Part shown: in pieces, positions 24,649 through 32,921 of the stretch
How the letters are laid out: each line of letters opens with the position of its first letter
How positions within the stretch are numbered: position 1 is the stretch's first letter
Origin: an uncultured Paraprevotella sp.
Lineage (GTDB): Bacteria; Bacteroidota; Bacteroidia; Bacteroidales; Bacteroidaceae
DNA: 64,000 nucleotides
Direction of reading: 5' to 3'
Assembly (NCBI GenBank): GCA_944320765.1
Contig: CALUIS010000011.1
Coordinates: 1 to 64,000, forward strand
The notes under the pieces: model-generated
What the model was told of the DNA's origin: nothing
What the model saw: only the letters and a program-made list of their open reading frames with translations
Database searches by the model: none
Made by a program: the position numbers and the translations under genes

Positions 24649-27317
24649 ATACCGCTATGAACAAAATATTCCGCATTTGCCTCGCACTGGGATGCCTCGC
24701 CGGCATCCCCGCACTTTCCGCCGCACAAGACGGACGCAAGACCTGCATAGACCAAGGGTGGAAATTCCATTACGGCACGGTACGGGAAGCCATTTCGCCC
24801 GATTTCAACGACACGTCCTGGCGCACGCTGGACCTGCCACACGACTGGAGCGTCGAGACTGAAGCCGCCGCACAAGCCGGCGAAAACATCGGTCCGTTCT
24901 CGAAAAACAACCCCGGCGGATCGGCCACAGGGCAGACTGTGGGTGGGGAGGGTTGGTACCGCAAGACCTTCACTTTGTCCGCCGCAGACGAGGACAAACG
25001 CATCTCCCTCTATTTCGAAGGGGTCTATGCCCAGTCGGAAGTGTGGGTGAACGGCATCAAGGTCTACTTCAATCCTTACGGCTACTCATCCTACCGTTTC
25101 GACATCACGGACTACTGCAAGCCGGCCGGCGAGGAGAACACCGTCACCGTACGGGCCGTGAACGAAGGACGGAACACCCGTTGGTATGCCGGCTCCGGCA
25201 TCTACCGCCACGTCTGGCTCATGAAGACCCCGGAGGTGTATCTGGACGAATGGGAAACCGCGATAGTGACGGACAACCTGACCGATGAAACGGCGGAAAT
25301 CAGCGTCACTTCCACAGTTTTCAACGCTTCCGCCCTCAGTACGGAACTGAAAGCCGCCGTGCAGCTTCTCACGCCCGACGGCCGCCAGATGGCGGATGCC
25401 GACACCGTGAACCTCAGCCTCAACGCCCACGATGAGGGAGACGCAGCCTGGACACTACAGGTGGACGCGCCGCAAACCTGGAGTCCAGAAGCCCCGCGTC
25501 TCTACACGGCCCGCATCCTCCTGCTGGACGGGGAAGAGGCCACCGACCAAATTGACATTCCTTTCGGCATCCGGACCTTGGAATTCTCGGCAGAAAAAGG
25601 CTTCCTGCTCAATGGCGAACCCACGAAACTGAAAGGCGGATGCGTGCACCACGACCATGGGCTGCTGGGTGCAGCCTCTTACGACCGTGCGGAGGAACGG
25701 AAGGCCGAACTGCTCAAAAGCTACGGTTTCAACGCGGTCCGCTGCTCGCACAACATTCCGGCAGAGAGTTTTCTGGATGCCTGCGACCGCGTGGGCCTGC
25801 TGGTCATCGACGAGGCTTTCGACCAGTGGCGCATCGCCAAGAACCCGGACGACTATGCCCGTTTCTTCGACGAATATAGCGAACGCGACCTGCAAATCAT
25901 GGTGAAACGCGACCGCAACCACCCGAGCGTCATCATGTGGAGCATCGGCAACGAGATTCCCGGACGCGCCGATGACGACGGCGTGGAGATTGCCCGGAAC
26001 TTCCGCGAACAAATCCTGCGGATGGATGCCACCCGGGCCGTCACGGCCGGCGTGAACGACTTCTGGGACAAGCCGGAATTCACTTGGGACAACGACATCT
26101 GGAGGGCGTTCCAGCATCTGGATGCCTGCGGCTATAATTATATGTATGGCAAATACGAGAGCGACCACGCCCGCTACCCCGACCGCGTCATGTACGGCAG
26201 CGAGAGCTATCCGAAGCAGGCCTCACAGAACTGGGACTTGGTGGAGAAACACCCCTACGTCATCGGCGATTTCGTATGGACGGCCATGGACTATCTGGGC
26301 GAGGCCGGCATTGCACACGCCCTTTACCTGAACAACGGGGAGGGCAACCCGCAATTCATGGATTGGCCCTGGTACAACGGCTGGTGCGGCGACATCGACC
26401 TCATCGGCGAGAAGAAGCCGCAATCATACTACCGTGATGTCCTCTGGCGCATCCGTCCCATCACGATGGCCGTGGAGCCGCCCGTCCCCTCCGGACAATG
26501 GCAGGCCATCAGCGGATGGGGCTGGCAGAATGAACGGGTGGACTGGACATTTCCCGGCTACACCGAGCAAGACCTGATGACGGTCAACGTCTACACTCGC
26601 GCCCCACAAGTGCGGCTCTACCTGAACGGCGAGTTAATCGGTGAAAAAGCGGTTTCCGACACCTATTGGGCCGGATTCAGCGTGCCTTACCGCCCGGGGA
26701 CATTGAAAGCCGTGGAATGGGACGGCACCGCCGAAGGAGAGTCCTTTGAACTGGAGACCACGGGCGAACCGGTGGGCATCCGCCTCCGCGCCGACCGCAC
26801 GACCATCACTGCCGACGGGACGGACTTGGCTTACGTCGTGGCCGAACTGGTGGACGCCGAAGGGCGGGTCGTGCAGACGGATGACCGCAAGGTCTCCTTC
26901 TCCTGCACCGGCGAAGGTGTCCTTCTGGCCTCCGGAAACGCCGCGCCGGACGACATGGAAAGTTTCCGTTCCGCCTCTCCCATGCTGTTCGAGGGAAAGG
27001 CACTGGCCATCCTGAAATCCACCGGGAAGCCCGGAGAGATGACCCTGACCGCCTCATGCGACGGGTTCAACGATGCCACTCTGACCGTTAAGACCGCTGA
27101 GGCGCTTCCCGACGGCCCGTCCGCCCTTGTCCCCGTTGCAGCACAGGAACAGGACCTTCAGGTATACGCCGCAAACCGTCGCATCTACGTCACCGGCACG
27201 GACGACTACCATATCTATAACTCCAACGGCATGGAGACCGACCGCAATGCCACACTGGCCGCAGGCGTATATCTCGTCCGCAGCGGATCGGCCGTCCGGA
27301 AAGTCATCGTGAAGTAA
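24645..27317 (+). CDS. GH2 family glycosidase (beta-galactosidase type) 1
   Basis: An 890-residue secreted enzyme (signal peptide MNTAMNKIFRICLALGCLAGIPALSAAQ). GH2 order: sugar-binding jelly roll (about 30-195, DTSWRTLDLPHDWSVE), immunoglobulin-like domain (about 200-310), TIM-barrel catalytic domain (about 315-590). The acid/base is E437 in WSIGNE and the nucleophile E520 in YGSESYP. After the barrel comes a DUF4982-like domain, another beta-sandwich, and a sorting-type C-terminus (VYLVRSGSAVRKVIVK). GH2 members with this order are mostly beta-galactosidases, but glucuronidases and others exist. Start at 24645 overlaps the upstream gene by ATGA; an alternative ATG is at 24657. In context it would release terminal galactose from the oligosaccharides produced by neighbours. 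Confidence 0.9.
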   Translation: MNTAMNKIFRICLALGCLAGIPALSAAQDGRKTCIDQGWKFHYGTVREAISPDFNDTSWRTLDLPHDWSVETEAAAQAGENIGPFSKNNPGGSATGQTVGGEGWYRKTFTLSAADEDKRISLYFEGVYAQSEVWVNGIKVYFNPYGYSSYRFDITDYCKPAGEENTVTVRAVNEGRNTRWYAGSGIYRHVWLMKTPEVYLDEWETAIVTDNLTDETAEISVTSTVFNASALSTELKAAVQLLTPDGRQMADADTVNLSLNAHDEGDAAWTLQVDAPQTWSPEAPRLYTARILLLDGEEATDQIDIPFGIRTLEFSAEKGFLLNGEPTKLKGGCVHHDHGLLGAASYDRAEERKAELLKSYGFNAVRCSHNIPAESFLDACDRVGLLVIDEAFDQWRIAKNPDDYARFFDEYSERDLQIMVKRDRNHPSVIMWSIGNEIPGRADDDGVEIARNFREQILRMDATRAVTAGVNDFWDKPEFTWDNDIWRAFQHLDACGYNYMYGKYESDHARYPDRVMYGSESYPKQASQNWDLVEKHPYVIGDFVWTAMDYLGEAGIAHALYLNNGEGNPQFMDWPWYNGWCGDIDLIGEKKPQSYYRDVLWRIRPITMAVEPPVPSGQWQAISGWGWQNERVDWTFPGYTEQDLMTVNVYTRAPQVRLYLNGELIGEKAVSDTYWAGFSVPYRPGTLKAVEWDGTAEGESFELETTGEPVGIRLRADRTTITADGTDLAYVVAELVDAEGRVVQTDDRKVSFSCTGEGVLLASGNAAPDDMESFRSASPMLFEGKALAILKSTGKPGEMTLTASCDGFNDATLTVKTAEALPDGPSALVPVAAQEQDLQVYAANRRIYVTGTDDYHIYNSNGMETDRNATLAAGVYLVRSGSAVRKVIVK

Positions 27318-27409
27318 CCATTATCAACAATTATTCTTTCCTCCATTTTTATGATAATATGAAAAAGAAATATCCAATCATATCGTCCTTTTATTCCCAC
27401 GAACATCAC

Positions 27410-29986
27410 ATGAAGAAGTTATGTTGCGGAGTCTGTACCACTCTTTTGCTAATGAGTCTTCACCCGACGGTACAGGCCCAAACATTTAGAGCCGATTTGA
27501 GTCTGAGCGATCCGGCAGTAATGGCAGATCCTGCGTCTCAAGCCTATTACATGACGGGGACAGGCGGTGATATATTCAAAAGCGTCGATCTTGAAATATG
27601 GGAGAAACTACCCTGGGCTATCAACACCAGCGGTATTGACTGGATAGGAACGACCTATACCGCTCCCTCGCCAGGACAAGTCTGGGCGCCAGAATTATAT
27701 TATAAAGACGGAATTTATTATGATGTAGTCACGTTCACCAACCCTAATGCGAAGACCGAAGGCACGAACCATTCGCGCCGCAGCATCCATATCCTGAAGA
27801 GCGACCGTCCGGAAGGGCCTTATTCCAAGATTGAAGACAGTGACGCCTTGTATCTGCCCGCTTCGAAAATGGCCATTGATGGTACGATTTGGGAAGAAGA
27901 CGGCAAACTCTATCTTGTATATGTATACGAATGGGTACAAGCCGGTGATGGCGCCATGGAATATATTGAATTGAAGCCAGACCTGACAGGTACTGTCGGC
28001 GAGTCGCATACGATATGCCGTGCCAGTGACGGCCGGGCATGGAACAACAGTTCCGTGACAGACGGCCCGTTCATCTTCCGTACCCAGACAGGACGGCTCG
28101 GCATGATATGGACCAGCTGGAGAGACGGAGTGTACGTGCAGGGCGTCTCCTACTCGGACAACGGCCGTCTGGATGGCAACTGGAGCCATGAACCGATGCC
28201 CGTCACGCCGGACAATCACGGACATGGCATGATGTTCCGCACATTCGACGGCCAGCTGCTGATGTCCATCCACAGCAACCGTAATATCGATCTGGACGCT
28301 CAACATTTTGAACGCCATCCCGTGTTCTTCGTCATGGACGACAGTGGCGATGAACTTAGGGCAGTCATGGAATACAGACCGATATACGATGTCTGTCATC
28401 CGGCGCAAGTGGTGATAAGAAACGCCGGCATGGATTATTCCACCCATGGCTGGACCTGCAATTCGGACGCTGTGAATCAAGGAATAGCTTCCAATCAAAG
28501 CGGGGCGATCACTGGCAAATATTACGAATGTTGGGATGCGGAATCGTTCACCGGAGAGATATTTCAGGAACTTGCACTGCCCAACGGTACTTACAAACTG
28601 ACTGCCGCTGCCTTCAGAAGCTATCCTGCCGCGGGAGCTACAGAAGACGATGAAGCTGTTTGCCTGTTTGCCAATGAAGACGAATGCCATATTACATCTT
28701 CTGTCCCAGAGGAATATAGCGTGGTGGTCCACGTGACCAATGGCCGTCTGCGTTTCGGCCTTCGCTCGGCCCAAAAAGCCTACCAATGGATGGGTATCGA
28801 TAACGTCAGTATCACTTATTATGGCACAGAAGAGATCGGCGCAGACGAATTGGAACAGATGGAAAACGGGGAAGATGCCATATATTTGATGCACAAACAG
28901 ACCGGACAGTATTTCAACTGCGGGCAGAGTTGGGGTACACAGGCCGTATTAGGGCCTCATCCGCTGGATTTGTATTTGGTGGACCTTCCGGAGGGGAAAT
29001 ATGCCATAGACACGAAAATCAAGAACGGAGATGCCGACCATTATGTCGGCGCAAACGGCTATCTGGACGCTCCTTTCGTGCCTTTCCTGATTACGATGGT
29101 CGATTCCGCGACTTGCACGCTTTCCGCCAACTCGCGCTTCTGGGGAAGTGGTGGCGCGAACTCTGTAATTCGCACAGACTACACTTCCGATTTTTCCTAT
29201 ACCCGCTGGGTGATGAAGAAAAAAAGTGATTTGCTGGCAGACTTCCGGCTGGCCGACACGGAGCATCCCGCAGATGCCACATTCCTGATCCGTGGAGGTA
29301 ATTTCGGACGGAATGACACTCGTGTGGCCCGTTATTGGAAGGGCAATCTCACGGCAGGAGGAGATGTGGTCAATCAATGTGCCGAAGCCCCAGCCGAAGC
29401 ATTTGACATTTATCAGGAATTATCAGGCGTTCCAAACGGATTTTATGAACTTTATGTGCAAGGCTTTTATAGGGATGGCGCTGGCAATGTGGCTTCGGAA
29501 CGAAAAGAAGAAGGAGCGGAACGTTTGCCTGCCGTATTTTATGCCAATGAAAAACAAGTGCCGGTGATGTCCGTCTTTGAACACGCCAACGATGCGGCCC
29601 TCCCGACACAAGGCGTAACAGACACGCCCTCGGGCCGAATACCCGCAACCCTGGAAGCAGCTTCCGCAGCTTTCTCTGCCGGATTATATACCCATAAATT
29701 GTTAGTGGAAGTAACAGACGGCACGATGAGACTGGGGGTAAGAAAGACCAATGGAAATGTTCCGGCAGACAACTGGACGGTGTTTGATAACTTTGAGTTA
29801 TATTATCTGGGAACAGAACGCCCTTCGGCAGTGAAAGCGACAGAAGCTACGGAAAATACAATGGCCAGATTGCGGGGCATTTATGACCTTTGCGGACGGA
29901 AGGTTTCCGATTCGACAGAACATACAGACATGCTCCAGAAAGGAGTCTATATCGTCAACGGAAAGAAAATATTAATCAGCAGATAA
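27410..29986 (+). CDS. GH43-like secreted hydrolase with lectin-like modules
   Basis: An 858-residue protein; I use the ATG at 27410, where MKKLCCGVCTTLLLMSLHPTVQAQ forms a signal peptide (an in-frame ATG at 27359 gives a longer leader). The N-terminal 300 residues form a five-bladed propeller of GH43 type: DPAVMADP, then VWAPELYY, then DGTIWEEDGKLYLVYVYEW. The block normally reading EGP is VTDGPFIF, with Asp in place of Glu. The C-terminal part carries two lectin-like modules (STHGWTCNS..., LPNGTYKLTAAAFRS... and VPNGFYELYVQGFYRDG...) and a sorting-type tail. GH43 enzymes are mostly arabinosidases, xylosidases or galactosidases. The gene is visibly more AT-rich and uses other codons than its neighbours, suggesting separate acquisition. 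Confidence 0.78.
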   Translation: MKKLCCGVCTTLLLMSLHPTVQAQTFRADLSLSDPAVMADPASQAYYMTGTGGDIFKSVDLEIWEKLPWAINTSGIDWIGTTYTAPSPGQVWAPELYYKDGIYYDVVTFTNPNAKTEGTNHSRRSIHILKSDRPEGPYSKIEDSDALYLPASKMAIDGTIWEEDGKLYLVYVYEWVQAGDGAMEYIELKPDLTGTVGESHTICRASDGRAWNNSSVTDGPFIFRTQTGRLGMIWTSWRDGVYVQGVSYSDNGRLDGNWSHEPMPVTPDNHGHGMMFRTFDGQLLMSIHSNRNIDLDAQHFERHPVFFVMDDSGDELRAVMEYRPIYDVCHPAQVVIRNAGMDYSTHGWTCNSDAVNQGIASNQSGAITGKYYECWDAESFTGEIFQELALPNGTYKLTAAAFRSYPAAGATEDDEAVCLFANEDECHITSSVPEEYSVVVHVTNGRLRFGLRSAQKAYQWMGIDNVSITYYGTEEIGADELEQMENGEDAIYLMHKQTGQYFNCGQSWGTQAVLGPHPLDLYLVDLPEGKYAIDTKIKNGDADHYVGANGYLDAPFVPFLITMVDSATCTLSANSRFWGSGGANSVIRTDYTSDFSYTRWVMKKKSDLLADFRLADTEHPADATFLIRGGNFGRNDTRVARYWKGNLTAGGDVVNQCAEAPAEAFDIYQELSGVPNGFYELYVQGFYRDGAGNVASERKEEGAERLPAVFYANEKQVPVMSVFEHANDAALPTQGVTDTPSGRIPATLEAASAAFSAGLYTHKLLVEVTDGTMRLGVRKTNGNVPADNWTVFDNFELYYLGTERPSAVKATEATENTMARLRGIYDLCGRKVSDSTEHTDMLQKGVYIVNGKKILISR

Positions 29987-30044
29987 CAATCGGTATGGAA
30001 TCATCCATATCGGATAATAATTAACATAACAACAATAGTACAAC

Positions 30045-32528
30045 ATGAACAATCAAATCCTATCCACCGCAACAAATCGACTGAAATGGATAGTCGTCGC
30101 TCTGTTCACTCTCTGGAGCGGGACAAGCTTCTCCACCACCGAAAAGGTATCTGGAACTGACCTGACCGCAACCTTGGAATGGAAAGAAGGCCGAGAACTG
30201 GATTTCAACACCGGATGGAAATTCTTCCTGGCCGACACGGCCGCCGCCTCACGCCCGGATTTCGATGACTCAACCTGGCGCACGCTGGACCTGCCCCACG
30301 ACTGGAGCATCGAAGGAGCGCCCGAAGCATCCAACCCGGCTGGGAACGACGGCGGATACTATCCCACCGGCATCGGCTGGTATCGCAAGACATTCGATTT
30401 CAAGCCCGATGCGGAATACCCCGAAACGTCCGTCTATTTTGAGGGCGTGTACATGAACGCCCGGGTCTTCCTCAACGGACACGATTTGGGCGGAAGGCCC
30501 TACGGCTACTCCTCGTTCTTCCTCGACCTGACACCCTACCTCAAGGCCGGGCGCAACGTCATCGCCGTGCGGGTGGACAACTCCGCCCAGAAGAACTGCC
30601 GCTGGTACACCGGCTCGGGCATCTACCGCAATGTGAAGCTGATCCGTACCCCGCGGATTCACTTCGAGCCGTGGGGAGTCGTGGTGCGTGCCAAGGCTGA
30701 TGACCCGTTCAACGCCACGGCCGAGGTGGAAGCCACCGTGACCAACCGGTCAGGCAAGGACGAACTTATCACGCTGGAAGGCCGGGTACAAAAACCAGGA
30801 AGTACCCAAGAGGCCGGACGTTTCTCCGTCCAAACAAAACTGGAAGCCGGAGAGACACGCACCGTCAGGATTCCACAGCTCAGCCTGGGGAAACCTGAAC
30901 TTTGGAGTCCGAAGAATCCCGTACTCTACCGGCTGACGTGCAGTGTCAAGGGCAGCGAAAGCAGCGTGGCGGACCAGACAGAGGAGACTTTCGGCGTGCG
31001 CACCGTGGAGTACGATGCCCGCCACGGCCTGCGCCTCAACGGACAAGCCATCGAACTGAACGGAGCCTGCGTGCACCACGACAACGGCCCGCTCGGCGCG
31101 GCCTCCTACCGCGACGCGGAATGGCGCAAGGTGCGGCTGCTGAAGGAGGCCGGCTTCAACGCCGTACGTACCTCGCACAACATCCCGTCCGAAACCTTCC
31201 TCGATGCCTGCGACAGCCTGGGGCTGCTCGTCATCGACGAGGCGTTCGACGGCTGGCGCGAGGCCAAGAACACCCACGACTACTCCACGCTCTTCGACCG
31301 CTGGTGGACAAAGGACATCGAGTCGATGGTGATGCGCGACCGTAACCACCCCTCCATCTTCTGCTGGAGTATCGGCAACGAGATCATCGAGCGCAAGAAG
31401 CCCGAGGCCGTGCTGACGGCCTACGCCCTGGCCGGCTATGTGCGCCAACTGGACCCCACGCGCCCCGTCACCTCCGCCCTCGCGGCCTGGGACAGCGACT
31501 GGGAAATCTACGACCCGCTGGCCGCCGCGCACGACATCGTGGGCTACAACTACATGATGCACAAAGGCCCGTCGGATCACGAGCGCGTCCCCTCCCGCGT
31601 CATGATGCAGACGGAATCCTACCCCCGTGAGGCCTTCAACAACTGGACCCGCGTGGACGACTATCCCTATGTCATCGGCGACTTCGTGTGGACGGGCATC
31701 GACTATCTGGGCGAGTCCGGCATAGGCCGCTACTTCTACAAGGGTGAGACCGAAGGCGAGCATTACCACCGCAACCAGTTCCCCTGGCACGGCGCATGGT
31801 GCGGCGACATCGACCTCACGGGCTGGCGCAAGCCCATCTCCTTCTACCGCGAGATGCTTTACTCCCCCGAACGGAACAAACTGCATCTCTCCGTGAAGGA
31901 ACCTTCGGGCTATTACGGTGAGATCAAGGAGACGCTCTGGAGCGTGTGGCCCACGTGGGAAAGCTGGAACTGGCCGGGGCATGAGGGCAAGGACATCGAC
32001 GTGGAAATCTACTCCCGCCATCCATCCGTACGCCTCTACCTGAACGGAAAGCTCGTGGCAGAACGGGCCACCACCCGGGAGCAGGGATTCAAGGCCGTCA
32101 TCACCGTGCCTTACGAGCCGGGGACGCTGCGGGTGGCCGGAGTGGAAGACGGCAGGGAGGTGGAAAGCCGCACGCTGGAAACCGCCGGCAAGCCCGCACG
32201 CATCCGCCTCACCGCCGACCGCACGGAGATGGCGGCGGACGGCAGCTCGCTGACCTACGTCAACGTGGAGGTCACGGACAAGGAAGGCCGCGTGATACCC
32301 AATGCCGACAACCAGCTCCGGTTCCGTCTGGAAGGTCCGGCCACGCTGTTGGCCACCTGCAGCGGAGACCTGAAGGACTGCGTCCCCTATACTTCCCCCG
32401 AACGCAAGGCATGGAAAGGACGCGCCATGGCCGTGGTGAAGGCCGGGCGCGAGGAAGGCTCCGTCACCCTCAGCGTGTCAGGAAAAGGATTGAAGAAAAC
32501 CTCCGTCTCCATCCGGATAGGAGAATAA
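30045..32528 (+). CDS. GH2 family glycosidase (beta-galactosidase type) 2
   Basis: An 827-residue secreted GH2 enzyme. The N-terminus (ATNRLKWIVVALFTLWSGTSFS) is a signal peptide. Jelly-roll domain about 40-215 (DDSTWRTLDLPHDWSIEG), Ig-like domain about 220-325, catalytic barrel about 330-600 with acid/base E446 (WSIGNE) and nucleophile E524 (MQTESYP), DUF4982-like domain and a terminal Ig-like domain. It lacks the sorting-type tail of the first GH2 gene, so it may be periplasmic while the other is at the surface. It is similar in plan to the first GH2 but not a recent duplicate. Last gene of the block; a hairpin follows (32538-32569). Confidence 0.9.
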   Translation: MNNQILSTATNRLKWIVVALFTLWSGTSFSTTEKVSGTDLTATLEWKEGRELDFNTGWKFFLADTAAASRPDFDDSTWRTLDLPHDWSIEGAPEASNPAGNDGGYYPTGIGWYRKTFDFKPDAEYPETSVYFEGVYMNARVFLNGHDLGGRPYGYSSFFLDLTPYLKAGRNVIAVRVDNSAQKNCRWYTGSGIYRNVKLIRTPRIHFEPWGVVVRAKADDPFNATAEVEATVTNRSGKDELITLEGRVQKPGSTQEAGRFSVQTKLEAGETRTVRIPQLSLGKPELWSPKNPVLYRLTCSVKGSESSVADQTEETFGVRTVEYDARHGLRLNGQAIELNGACVHHDNGPLGAASYRDAEWRKVRLLKEAGFNAVRTSHNIPSETFLDACDSLGLLVIDEAFDGWREAKNTHDYSTLFDRWWTKDIESMVMRDRNHPSIFCWSIGNEIIERKKPEAVLTAYALAGYVRQLDPTRPVTSALAAWDSDWEIYDPLAAAHDIVGYNYMMHKGPSDHERVPSRVMMQTESYPREAFNNWTRVDDYPYVIGDFVWTGIDYLGESGIGRYFYKGETEGEHYHRNQFPWHGAWCGDIDLTGWRKPISFYREMLYSPERNKLHLSVKEPSGYYGEIKETLWSVWPTWESWNWPGHEGKDIDVEIYSRHPSVRLYLNGKLVAERATTREQGFKAVITVPYEPGTLRVAGVEDGREVESRTLETAGKPARIRLTADRTEMAADGSSLTYVNVEVTDKEGRVIPNADNQLRFRLEGPATLLATCSGDLKDCVPYTSPERKAWKGRAMAVVKAGREEGSVTLSVSGKGLKKTSVSIRIGE

Positions 32529-32537
32529 GTCGAAAGA

Positions 32538-32569
32538 AACATCCCCGGAAGAAATGCACCGGGGATGTT
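32538..32569 (+). terminator. hairpin after the second GH2 gene
   Basis: An 11-bp perfect stem AACATCCCCGG/CCGGGGATGTT with a 10-base loop lies 10 bases after the GH2 stop. It lacks a clear T-run, so it may be a terminator or an RNA-stabilising hairpin. Confidence 0.5.
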
Positions 32570-32603
32570 GCCGGAACGGACTGGGACTGGACTGCCCCGT
32601 CTG

Positions 32604-32651
32604 TGAAGTACACCCCAAAAGTTGGACACAAAACCTTTGGGGTGCACTTCA
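32604..32651. mobile_element. 48-bp MITE-like element / IS-end remnant
   Basis: TGAAGTaCACCCCAAA at the left and TTTGGGGTgCACTTCA at the right form a 16-bp terminal inverted repeat with one mismatch, around 16 internal bases (agttggacacaaaacc). The sequence resembles the terminal repeats I remember for IS3-family elements (CACCCCAAAAGTTGGACA), brought together without a transposase. Confidence 0.5.
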
Positions 32652-32689
32652 GTTTGTCCCGGCCACAATTTCAAGCCCTGAAACGCACC

Positions 32690-32752
32690 GTACCAAGCCT
32701 TGGGACTCAAATACCAAGCCCCGAGACTCAAGTACCAAGGCTTGGTACTTTC
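32690..32752. repeat. three 21-base tandem units containing a palindrome
   Basis: Units gtaccaagccttgggactcaa, ataccaagccccgagactcaa and gtaccaaggcttggtactttc are contiguous. The third contains a perfect palindrome GTACCAAGGCTTGGTAC (32732-32748). It could be an operator for a dimeric regulator or simply a degenerate repeat. Confidence 0.6.
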
Positions 32753-32895
32753 GCAAGAACCGGAAGCGGCATTCCGACGGAGGGGAACTGCGCCTGGACG
32801 GAAGGCTGCCATAGGAAGCGAGGGAAAGGTGCGCCGGAACGGCCGGCAGCGAAAAAACGGGACGGTTTCCAGACAGAACCTTCCATCTTTTTGCG

Positions 32896-32903
32896 TATAT
32901 TTG
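32896..32903 (+). promoter_or_regulatory. -7 element TATATTTG of the second hybrid regulator
   Basis: TATATTTG (TAnnTTTG) lies 18 bases upstream of the ATG at 32922. It supports that start over in-frame codons further upstream. Confidence 0.6.
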
Positions 32904-32921
32904 CAAACGGAAGCACCTATC

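Larger units (their letters stand above)
32529..32921. other. 393-base regulatory/intergenic region between the two glycan blocks
   Basis: No gene. In order it contains a hairpin at 32538-32569, a 48-base inverted-repeat element at 32604-32651, three 21-base tandem units at 32690-32752, and the promoter of the second hybrid regulator at 32896-32903. The region was probably rearranged or invaded by small elements. Confidence 0.6.

Noticed and set aside
32690-32752. Short repeats that could suggest a CRISPR array
   Set aside because: The three 21-base units are contiguous without spacers, so it is not a CRISPR. No cas gene is present either.
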